Of a stretch of DNA of 5,160 nt, positions 1-5,160 are shown in pieces; within the stretch, counting starts at the first letter, position 1; each line of letters opens with the position of its first letter. A model generated the notes under the pieces. That model saw only the letters and a program-made list of their open reading frames with translations, was not told the DNA's origin and ran no database searches. Position numbers and translations under genes: made by a program. Origin of the DNA: Opitutia bacterium UBA7350 (GTDB lineage: Bacteria > Verrucomicrobiota > Verrucomicrobiia > Opitutales > Coraliomargaritaceae); NCBI GenBank assembly GCA_002470925.1, contig DKOX01000039.1:1-5160 (forward strand), in the 5' to 3' direction.

Positions 1-48
1 CTGATGCCCAGCGAAGGTGCCGAAACCCGTCACCCAAATCATAATCAT
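1..48 (-). CDS. pcp: Start of a probable pyroglutamyl peptidase I (partial, runs off the left edge)
   Basis: Read on the minus strand from the ATG at 48-46, the first 16 codons give MIMIWVTGFGTFAGHQ. The core V-T-G-F-G-x-F-x-G-H closely matches the N-terminus of pyrrolidone-carboxylate peptidase (peptidase family C15), a soluble cysteine peptidase that removes N-terminal pyroglutamate from peptides. The catalytic Glu, Cys and His lie beyond the window, so activity cannot be judged. The first ATG is preferred over the one at 42-40 because a GGAGAG ribosome binding site sits five bases upstream of it. The gene diverges from lgt across 115 bases. The call rests on a short but characteristic motif; another protein with the same opening strand-loop is possible. 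Confidence 0.55.
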   Translation of the reverse strand, partial: MIMIWVTGFGTFAGHQ

Positions 49-53
49 GAATA

Positions 54-59
54 CTCTCC
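54..59 (-). promoter_or_regulatory. Shine-Dalgarno site of the pcp-like gene
   Basis: On the minus strand GGAGAG is followed by five bases (TATTC) and then ATG. This is the only clear Shine-Dalgarno sequence upstream of any gene start in the window, and it decides the start of the pcp-like gene. Confidence 0.6.
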
Positions 60-64
60 GCTGC

Positions 65-100
65 ATAATATAAGAATTTGTAGAGCGCACAGAATGTCAA
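65..100 (-). promoter_or_regulatory. Possible promoter elements of the pcp-like gene
   Basis: The minus strand has a perfect TTGACA at 100-95 and -10-like hexamers TATATT (72-67) and TATTAT (70-65), each 5/6 to consensus. The spacers are 22 and 24 bases, too long for an ordinary sigma-70 promoter, so the elements may not act together. On the plus strand the same AT-rich island holds CATAAT (64-69) and TATAAG (69-74), which could serve as a -10 for lgt, but neither has a good -35 partner. The island is the likeliest shared divergent promoter zone of the 49-163 gap. Confidence 0.25.
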
Positions 101-121
101 AGCCAGAAAATAGCCCGCACT

Positions 122-151
122 TGTGTATTGCCCTAAAGGCAACCTAGCACA
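122..151 (+). promoter_or_regulatory. Stem-loop in the lgt leader
   Basis: An inner perfect stem pairs TTGCC (128-132) with GGCAA (138-142) around the loop CTAAA. An outer stem pairs TGTG (122-125) with CACA (148-151), separated from the inner one by an asymmetric internal loop of 2 and 5 bases. It ends 12 bases before the lgt ATG, and there is no Shine-Dalgarno in between. It could influence lgt translation or be chance; there is no U-run, so it is not a terminator. Confidence 0.25.
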
Positions 152-163
152 TACCTTCCAACC

Positions 164-991
164 ATGGCAAGCGATCCCCAGTATTGGATTCATGACTTGA
201 GCCCCTTCCTCCTGCGCTTCCCCGAGAATCCCCTCGGACTGGAGGGCATTCGTTACTACGGACTCTCCTACCTGCTTGGCTTTATCGGGGCTTGGTGGCT
301 CCTGCGTTGTTACAACGCACGCGGACGTTTCCTTATCGATGCCGAGAACCGCAGCACCCTCATGACCGCGGTCATCTTAGGTGTTCTCCTGGGTGGACGC
401 CTGGGCTACTTGATCCTTTACGACTTCGCTGCCTTTGCCGCGAATCCACTCCTTTTCTTCCGGGTGGATCAGGGCGGGATGGCGAGCCACGGCGGGATGC
501 TCGGCGTTTTCCTTGCCCTCGTGTGGTTTGCGCGCAAACGTTACCGCCTCCTTGAATTAGGCGACGTCATTGTCAGTGTTGCCCCCCTTGGTCTCTTCTT
601 TGGGCGCATCGCAAATTTCATCAACGGTGAACTTTGGGGACGCGTCACAAAGGTCACTTGGGCTGTTATTTTTCCCGCCAGCCCTCAGGTCTATGACCCC
701 GCCAGCGGGGTCTTTGCGCCGGAACCACGCCATCCCTCTCAGCTTTACCAAGCCTTCCTCGAAGGCGCCCTCCTCTTTGGCTACCTCCAATGGCGCTTCT
801 GGAAGCATCGCCCTCCCGTAGGCCAATTGAGCGGCGAATTCCTACTGGGTTATGGAATCGTCCGTATTATCGGCGAATGCTTTCGTGAACCGGACGCCAG
901 CCTGCTCCTCGGGTTGAGCCGCGGACAGTTCTACTCGACCTTCCTGATACTGGCGGGTGTCCTCGTCATTCGTCTCGCCCGCCGGAAATAA
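164..991 (+). CDS. lgt: Prolipoprotein diacylglyceryl transferase
   Basis: Lgt is an inner-membrane enzyme that moves the diacylglyceryl group of phosphatidylglycerol onto the lipobox cysteine of prolipoproteins, the first step of lipoprotein maturation. The 275-residue product has the usual family size and several hydrophobic spans (about 33-48, 66-90, 110-123, 133-150, 196-210, 224-237, 256-271), compatible with the known seven-helix fold. Family landmarks are IRYYGL (29-34), SHGGMLG (108-114, with the His matching the essential E. coli H103), the Lgt signature GRIANFINGELWG (147-159, with the essential Arg at 148 and Asn at 151), RHPSQLYQ (189-196) and FREPD (240-244). No signal peptide is expected. 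The ATG at 164 has no Shine-Dalgarno, but no later in-frame start would retain the first conserved block. The TAA stop directly abuts the stop of the convergent stress gene. Confidence 0.97.
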   Translation: MASDPQYWIHDLSPFLLRFPENPLGLEGIRYYGLSYLLGFIGAWWLLRCYNARGRFLIDAENRSTLMTAVILGVLLGGRLGYLILYDFAAFAANPLLFFRVDQGGMASHGGMLGVFLALVWFARKRYRLLELGDVIVSVAPLGLFFGRIANFINGELWGRVTKVTWAVIFPASPQVYDPASGVFAPEPRHPSQLYQAFLEGALLFGYLQWRFWKHRPPVGQLSGEFLLGYGIVRIIGECFREPDASLLLGLSRGQFYSTFLILAGVLVIRLARRK

Positions 992-1840
992 TCAACGGAA
1001 GCAGAGCACCGGAACGTGGCAGGAGCGCAGTAATTCCGTGGTAGTACTGCCAATGAGAAATTCGCGAATCCGGCTGTGCCCGTAGGCTCCCAACACCAGC
1101 AGATCCATCTCGGCATCCCTCACATAATCCGCAATCGCCCATTCGACCTCCCCCGTCAACAACTGCGACTCCGGCGAAAAACCTTTGCCCTCCAGTATTT
1201 CCTTCGCTTTCGACAAAGCCTGCACCGCCGACGTCACCGGAAAACCCTCTGCCACCGATAAGAGATGTATTTCAAGCGAGCGAAAGGGTTCCACCGAGGC
1301 GATAAAATCAAGGGCCTTGAGGGTGCTCGCTCCTCCATCGAATGCCACTGCGATTCGCTTGATGGGTTTGAATTTACGACTGGTCACCATACAGGGTCGC
1401 CCTGCGGCACGCACCACCCGCTCCAACATCGAACCCATGTGCTCCTTTGCAAATTGCGCGCTCTCCCCACGCTTCCCCAACAGTACTAAATCCGCCTCGG
1501 CTTCAAAGCGCCCAATCAGATCGACCAGAAGACCCACTTCGTGATGATAGCTGACCCGCTGCGCCAGCCCCGCCGCTTCAAATATTTTAAGGCTTTCTTT
1601 CCAAATGAAATCCGCCTTCAAACCTTCCAGTTCATGCATCTGTGAGAGCATCCCATCGTAGGGTTGCACCCCAATGCTGCCGCTCAAGTCCGCCACCGCC
1701 GGTATTTCAAATTGCCGCACATCGCTCACATAGAGCAATTCCAGAACCGCATCCGCCTCTTTCGCCAACCAGGCACCCGTGCGACAGGCCTCCATACTGT
1801 ACCCTGAACCGTCCGTGCATATCAGGATTTTTTTCATCAT
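992..1840 (-). CDS. Tandem-domain universal stress protein (UspA superfamily)
   Basis: This is a 282-residue cytoplasmic protein made of two Usp domains (about 2-155 and 160-282). Each domain opens with a beta strand ending in the nucleotide-contacting Asp: KILICTDGS (Asp10) and RIAVAFDGG (Asp168). The second domain has the canonical ATP-binding pattern G-x-x-G-9x-G-S (GAYG at 251-254, GS at 264-265). The first has GKRG (122-125) with ten rather than nine residues before GS (136-137), a form I recall from other tandem Usp proteins. ATP binding is therefore likely, especially in the second domain. The family is linked to stress survival, but the specific role cannot be read from sequence. The start is one of two adjacent ATGs (1840-1838 or 1837-1835), with no good Shine-Dalgarno before either. 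It lies 90 bases downstream of glgC on the same strand and probably has its own promoter. Confidence 0.93.
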   Translation of the reverse strand: MMKKILICTDGSGYSMEACRTGAWLAKEADAVLELLYVSDVRQFEIPAVADLSGSIGVQPYDGMLSQMHELEGLKADFIWKESLKIFEAAGLAQRVSYHHEVGLLVDLIGRFEAEADLVLLGKRGESAQFAKEHMGSMLERVVRAAGRPCMVTSRKFKPIKRIAVAFDGGASTLKALDFIASVEPFRSLEIHLLSVAEGFPVTSAVQALSKAKEILEGKGFSPESQLLTGEVEWAIADYVRDAEMDLLVLGAYGHSRIREFLIGSTTTELLRSCHVPVLCFR

Positions 1841-1863
1841 CTTTTTTATTTTATGTAAATATG

Positions 1864-1891
1864 ACTATATTAAATAGTTAAATAATTACAA
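1864..1891 (-). promoter_or_regulatory. Predicted sigma-70-type promoter of the stress protein gene
   Basis: On the minus strand TTGTAA (1891-1886, 4/6 to the -35 consensus) is followed, after a 16-base spacer, by TATAGT (1869-1864, 5/6 to the -10 consensus). Transcription would start near 1857 and give a leader of about 17 bases before the ATG at 1840. The whole 1841-1915 stretch is strongly AT-rich against GC-rich flanking genes, as expected for a promoter. No convincing hairpin terminator for glgC is seen in the gap, so read-through from glgC may also contribute. Confidence 0.5.
1870..1885. repeat. 8-bp tandem repeat filling the promoter spacer
   Basis: The plus strand reads TTAAATAG (1870-1877) then TTAAATAA (1878-1885), two copies differing only in the last base. 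A weaker third copy, TTACAAAG, follows. The two good copies coincide exactly with the 16-base spacer of the predicted stress-gene promoter. This could be an operator or simple AT-rich sequence. Confidence 0.45.
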
Positions 1892-1930
1892 AGTAAAAAT
1901 AAAAGACTGTGAAATATCCTGTCCGCCAGC

Positions 1931-3226
1931 CTACGCTTTCATCACGAATCCATCGGGTACCACCACGTCCTTGCACACCACCAGTACCCCATCCCGGATC
2001 GCAATGTCCACCCCATCACCAAAATTATCCCGCAAGCCTTCCGGATCGAGAATGACGTCGTTTCCGATCCGGACATTCTTGTCGATGATCGCGTTCTTGA
2101 TGTGACAATTCCGTCCAATCCCGATATCCGGGCGCCCCAAAGTGCGATTCTCCTCCATGTCATCCAGGGATTCATAGGAATCCGCTCCCATCATCACCAC
2201 ATCTTCCAGCGTCGAGGCATCCCGAACCACCGAGCGCACTCCCAGTGTGCAGCGATTCAATCGTGCACTGGAAATAATGGAACCATCTCCGATCACCGCA
2301 CGCTCCACATGAGAACCGTGGATCTTGCTCGCGGGAAGATAACGCGCCCGGGTATAAATCCGCGCCTCCTCATCGAAAAAATTGAAGGGCGGGACCGCAT
2401 CCGTGAGTCGCAAATTCGCCTCAAAAAATGCCTTCACCGTCCCGATGTCCTCCCAGTAATCATCAAAGACATAGCTCTGCAACTTTATCTTGCCCAACAA
2501 ACCGGGAATGATCTCCTTGCCGAAGTCCGTTGTATCGCTTTTCAGCGCCTCCTTTAACGTATTGGCATTGAAAACATAGATCCCCATAGAGGCGAGGCAG
2601 TAGTCTTGGTCGCCCGGATCCATCATCCGTTCGCGCACGCTATCCCCCACTTTCAAACCCTCGATCACTGCGGGATCCTTGGGCTTCTCGACAAATTCCG
2701 TAATCTCCAATTGTTCATTGATACGCATCAATCCCAGAGCGGAGGCCTCCGATAAACCGACCGGTTTCGCCGTAATCGTCACGTCCGCACCCGAAGCATC
2801 GTGCTCTGCTACAACCGCCTGCAAATCCATCCGATACAATTGGTCGCCCGATAAAATGACGTAGAGGTCACCATCATTCGTCGCCCCAAAATGGTGAATA
2901 TTCTGGCGCACCGCGTCCGCTGTTCCCTGATACCAACTCTCTCCTTCCTGGGTCTGTTCCGCCGAGAGAATATCCACGCAACCCCCCGAAAAAGGATCAA
3001 ATTTGTAGGACTCCTGAATGTGTCGGTGCAGCGAGGCGGTGTTGAATTGAGTCAGCACGTATATCTGATTCATGCTCGAATTCAAGCAATTGCTGATCGG
3101 AATATCCACCAAGCGGAACTTACCCGCCAGCGGCACCGCGGGTTTACAACGTTCTTTAGTCAGTGGAACCAAGCGGGTTCCACGTCCTCCACCCATGATA
3201 ATGCAGATAATTCGACGCTTTTTCAT
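1931..3226 (-). CDS. glgC: Glucose-1-phosphate adenylyltransferase (ADP-glucose pyrophosphorylase)
   Basis: GlgC makes ADP-glucose from glucose-1-phosphate and ATP, the committed step of bacterial glycogen synthesis, in the cytoplasm. The 431-residue protein is complete. The N-terminal nucleotidyltransferase domain shows GGGRGTRL (12-19), KPAVPLAGKFRLVDIPISN (28-46), WYQGTADAVRQN (98-109), SGDQLYRMD (126-134, with catalytic Asp128), EFVEKP (177-182, with the sugar-phosphate Lys at 181) and YWEDIGTV (257-264). A left-handed beta-helix domain follows from about 300. Its IDKNVRIG (381-388) and the Lys near the C-terminus (419) resemble the two activator lysines of plant and cyanobacterial enzymes, so regulation by a glycolytic intermediate such as 3-phosphoglycerate is plausible but inferred. 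The ATG at 3226 lacks a Shine-Dalgarno; the conserved N-terminus fits this start. No other glycogen gene is in the window. glgC diverges from glmS. Confidence 0.96.
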   Translation of the reverse strand: MKKRRIICIIMGGGRGTRLVPLTKERCKPAVPLAGKFRLVDIPISNCLNSSMNQIYVLTQFNTASLHRHIQESYKFDPFSGGCVDILSAEQTQEGESWYQGTADAVRQNIHHFGATNDGDLYVILSGDQLYRMDLQAVVAEHDASGADVTITAKPVGLSEASALGLMRINEQLEITEFVEKPKDPAVIEGLKVGDSVRERMMDPGDQDYCLASMGIYVFNANTLKEALKSDTTDFGKEIIPGLLGKIKLQSYVFDDYWEDIGTVKAFFEANLRLTDAVPPFNFFDEEARIYTRARYLPASKIHGSHVERAVIGDGSIISSARLNRCTLGVRSVVRDASTLEDVVMMGADSYESLDDMEENRTLGRPDIGIGRNCHIKNAIIDKNVRIGNDVILDPEGLRDNFGDGVDIAIRDGVLVVCKDVVVPDGFVMKA

Positions 3227-3248
3227 ATTTTTAAACAGGTTTTAGAAT
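3220..3248 (+). promoter_or_regulatory. Predicted glmS promoter
   Basis: TTTTCA (3220-3225, 4/6 to -35) is separated by 17 bases from TAGAAT (3243-3248, 5/6 to -10). The start would be near 3255, giving a leader of about 43 bases. The -35 overlaps the glgC start codon. A weaker alternative is a TGTAAA box (3287-3292), which would give an almost leaderless glmS message. Confidence 0.4.
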
Positions 3249-3296
3249 CAATGAATAACCTTGATTCATAAGCCTTCTGTGTACTCTGTAAAACCT
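3237..3296. repeat. Nested inverted repeats in the glgC-glmS gap
   Basis: An outer perfect 8-bp inverted pair, AGGTTTTA (3237-3244) and TAAAACCT (3289-3296), encloses a perfect 7-bp pair, GAATCAA (3245-3251) and TTGATTC (3261-3267), with a 9-base loop. The left arms are contiguous; the right arms are separated by 21 bases. As a result each gene has TAAAACCT in its leader, immediately before the ATG of glmS and 10 bases before that of glgC. The inner arms also overlap the two predicted -10 boxes. Confidence 0.55.
3265..3292 (-). promoter_or_regulatory. Predicted glgC promoter
   Basis: On the minus strand TTTACA (3292-3287, 5/6 to -35) is followed, after 16 bases, by TATGAA (3270-3265, 4/6 to -10). 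The start would be near 3258, with a leader of about 31 bases. It faces the predicted glmS promoter, and both predicted start points fall within a few bases of each other. Confidence 0.4.
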
Positions 3297-3297
3297 T

Positions 3298-5145
3298 ATG
3301 TGCGGAATAGTTGGCTATATTGGTAAAGATCGCGCCGCCAGCGTGATGCTTGATGGACTGAAACGTCTGGAATACCGGGGCTATGACTCCTCCGGGCTGG
3401 CAACCCTGCGCGAGGGTTCCCTTCACTCCATCCGGCGCACCGGGCGCGTTGTTGAACTCGAAACCGCAGTCGGCGAGGTACTCGGCGGGGAACTCGGCAT
3501 CAGCCATACCCGCTGGGCCACCCACGGTGATGTTACCGAGGCGAACGCCCACCCCCATACCAGCAGCGACGACACCATTGCCATCGTCCACAACGGGGTC
3601 ATTGAAAATTACCTCGGTATGAAAAAATTCCTTCTCGAGAAGGGTTATACCTTCCAATCCGAGACCGATACCGAAGCCCTCGCCAACCTCATCGCCTATC
3701 ACTACGCCAAGGAACCTGAGACCAAGGGCAAAAACCGCTTCCTCGAATCCGTTCGCAAAAGCCTCAGCCATGTAGAGGGCACCTTTGGCATCGCAGTCAT
3801 TTGCAAGGATTGCCCCGGGGAACTCATCGGCGCCCGCCGCGGCTCCCCCCTCATCGTAGGACTCGGCAAAGGCGAAAATCTCCTCGCTTCCGACGTCAGC
3901 GCCCTTACCCACTGTACCACCAACGTTGTTTACCTCAATGATAACGAAGTGGTGCACCTCCGCCCCGACGACTTCAGCATCACCACCGCCACCAGCGCCA
4001 ACGTCGAAGCCGTCATCCAACAGGTCGACTGGGACACCACCGCCGCCGAACTCGGCGACTTTTCCAGCTTCATGGAAAAGGAAATCTTTGAACAACCCAC
4101 CTCCCTTGAAAACGGCATGCGTGGCCGCTTCTCCGACGACGGCAGCACCGCCCTATTCGGCGGCCTGAACCTCACCCCTCAGGAACTCCTCGGCGTCGAC
4201 CGCATCCTCTTCCTCGCCTGCGGCACCGCCTGGCACGCCTGCCTCGTTGCCGAATACCTAATCGAGCGCTTCGCCCGCATCCCCGTTGAAGTCGAATACG
4301 CCTCCGAATTCCGTTACCGCAACGCCCCTCTCGATAAAAACACCCTCGTCTTTGCCATCAGCCAATCCGGCGAAACAATCGACACCCTCGCCGCCCTGCG
4401 CGAAGCGAAGCGCAAAGGGTACCGCACCCTCGCCATCAATAATAGCGTCGGCTCCACCATTGCCCGCGAAACCGACGGCGGCATTTACCAACACGCCGGA
4501 CCCGAGATCGGGGTCGCCTCCACCAAGGCCTTCACTTCACAGATCATGCTCTGCGCGATGGTCGCCCTCTACCTCGGCCGCCTCCGCGACCTCAGCTTCA
4601 CCGACGGCACCAAAATTGTTAAAGCCCTCAAAGCCCTCCCCGATCAAGTGCGCGAGGTCCTCAAACAAAACGAGCACATCGAGGCGATTGCCAAAAAATA
4701 CGCCCATTACGAAGATTGCCTCTTCCTTGGTCGCCAGCTCATGTTCCCCATCGCCCTCGAAGGTGCCCTCAAACTCAAGGAAATTTCCTACATCCACGCC
4801 GAAGGCTACCCCGCCGCCGAAATGAAACACGGCCCCATCGCCCTCATCAGCGAGGAATGCCCCAGCGTTTTCCTTACTACCTCCGGCGAAATCTTCAAAA
4901 AGAGCCTCGCCAACATCCAGGAGGTCAAAGCCCGCAAAGGAAAAGTCATCTGCGTCGCCTCTCAGGACTGCGAACTCCCCGAGGATCTTATTGACGAAAT
5001 CATCCGCGTTCCCGAATGCCACGAAATCATCCAGCCCATCCTGATGAGCATCCCCGTGCAGCTCCTCAGCTACCACATTGCCCTTCAGCGCGGCTGCGAC
5101 GTCGATAAACCCCGCAACCTCGCCAAATCTGTTACGGTGGAGTAG
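3298..5145 (+). CDS. glmS: Glutamine-fructose-6-phosphate aminotransferase (isomerizing)
   Basis: GlmS converts fructose-6-phosphate and glutamine to glucosamine-6-phosphate and glutamate, feeding UDP-GlcNAc for peptidoglycan and lipopolysaccharide. The 615-residue protein is complete (E. coli has 609). Cys2, exposed after Met removal, is the glutaminase nucleophile, which fixes the start at 3298. The class II amidotransferase domain (about 2-240) shows LEYRGYDSSG (24-33), HTRWATHG (70-77), HNG (98-100) and SETDTE (121-126). Two SIS isomerase domains follow, with ACGTAWH (307-313), SQSGETIDT (355-363), ASTKAF (407-412) and the catalytic Glu495, His511 (KHGP) and Lys610, whose spacing equals that of E. 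coli E488, H504 and K603. The C-terminus ends in the family's PRNLAKSVTVE. There is no Shine-Dalgarno, and the 71-base gap is too short for a glmS ribozyme. Codon third positions are strongly C-rich. Confidence 0.98.
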   Translation: MCGIVGYIGKDRAASVMLDGLKRLEYRGYDSSGLATLREGSLHSIRRTGRVVELETAVGEVLGGELGISHTRWATHGDVTEANAHPHTSSDDTIAIVHNGVIENYLGMKKFLLEKGYTFQSETDTEALANLIAYHYAKEPETKGKNRFLESVRKSLSHVEGTFGIAVICKDCPGELIGARRGSPLIVGLGKGENLLASDVSALTHCTTNVVYLNDNEVVHLRPDDFSITTATSANVEAVIQQVDWDTTAAELGDFSSFMEKEIFEQPTSLENGMRGRFSDDGSTALFGGLNLTPQELLGVDRILFLACGTAWHACLVAEYLIERFARIPVEVEYASEFRYRNAPLDKNTLVFAISQSGETIDTLAALREAKRKGYRTLAINNSVGSTIARETDGGIYQHAGPEIGVASTKAFTSQIMLCAMVALYLGRLRDLSFTDGTKIVKALKALPDQVREVLKQNEHIEAIAKKYAHYEDCLFLGRQLMFPIALEGALKLKEISYIHAEGYPAAEMKHGPIALISEECPSVFLTTSGEIFKKSLANIQEVKARKGKVICVASQDCELPEDLIDEIIRVPECHEIIQPILMSIPVQLLSYHIALQRGCDVDKPRNLAKSVTVE

Positions 5146-5160
5146 ATATTCGGCAACCCG

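Noticed and set aside
952..983. GGCGGG/CCCGCC inverted repeat at the end of lgt as a terminator
   Set aside because: The 6-bp stem has a 20-base loop, lies inside coding sequence and has no U-run on the lgt strand.
1185..1544. 119-codon plus-strand open frame opposite the stress gene
   Set aside because: It is a shadow of the Usp coding frame, with basic, Ser/Arg-rich composition and no domain.
1901..1933. Intrinsic terminator after glgC
   Set aside because: The minus strand is T-rich after the stop, but the only stem nearby is about three base pairs with mismatches.
2102..2557. 151-codon plus-strand open frame opposite glgC
   Set aside because: It is antisense to conserved GlgC coding sequence, with no motif and no ribosome binding site.
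3227..3297. glmS ribozyme (glucosamine-6-phosphate-responsive riboswitch)
   Set aside because: The ribozyme needs roughly twice this length upstream of glmS, and the gap is only 71 bases of AT-rich sequence without its conserved core.
3223..4095. 290-codon open frame on the minus strand opposite the start of glmS
   Set aside because: It lies antisense to a certain glmS, is rich in Gly, Ala, Val and Glu as expected from the reverse strand of C-ending codons, and shows no recognisable domain.
4537..5076. 179-codon open frame on the minus strand opposite the end of glmS, and a 179-codon plus-strand frame at 4286-4825
   Set aside because: Both are frame shadows of the codon-biased glmS gene, with low-complexity composition and no domain.

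Overview
The window is a chromosomal housekeeping segment of moderately GC-rich DNA with short, AT-rich gaps between genes. It carries four complete genes and the first codons of a fifth. The best guess for the host is a member of the Verrucomicrobiota, possibly Opitutae-like. That guess rests on the plant/cyanobacterial style of the GlgC protein, on the Lgt variant, and on the near absence of Shine-Dalgarno sequences; no marker gene fixes the taxonomy.

Layout from left to right. Positions 1-48 hold the start of a minus-strand gene that reads like pyroglutamyl peptidase I (pcp), with a good ribosome binding site. A 115-base gap separates it from the divergent gene lgt (164-991, plus), the lipoprotein diacylglyceryl transferase. 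lgt meets a tandem-domain universal stress protein gene (992-1840, minus) stop codon to stop codon, with no base between. A 90-base, very AT-rich gap (1841-1930) holds a credible promoter for the stress gene. Upstream of it, on the same strand, is glgC (1931-3226, minus), ADP-glucose pyrophosphorylase. A 71-base gap (3227-3297) separates glgC from the divergent gene glmS (3298-5145, plus), glucosamine-6-phosphate synthase. The last 15 bases after glmS are too few to interpret.

Functionally, glgC and glmS both draw on the hexose-phosphate pool: glgC diverts glucose-1-phosphate to glycogen, and glmS diverts fructose-6-phosphate to cell-wall amino sugars. Their shared gap is the most structured non-coding stretch in the window. 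It contains nested inverted repeats, and the predicted promoters face each other and overlap, so the two genes could compete for RNA polymerase. lgt also serves the cell envelope. The stress protein and the putative peptidase have no obvious pathway link to their neighbours.

No mobile element, CRISPR array, RNA gene, phage gene or defence system was found. Nothing supports an undescribed multi-gene system here. The observations worth following are regulatory: the glgC-glmS gap, the repeat-built spacer of the stress-gene promoter, and the abutting convergent stop codons.
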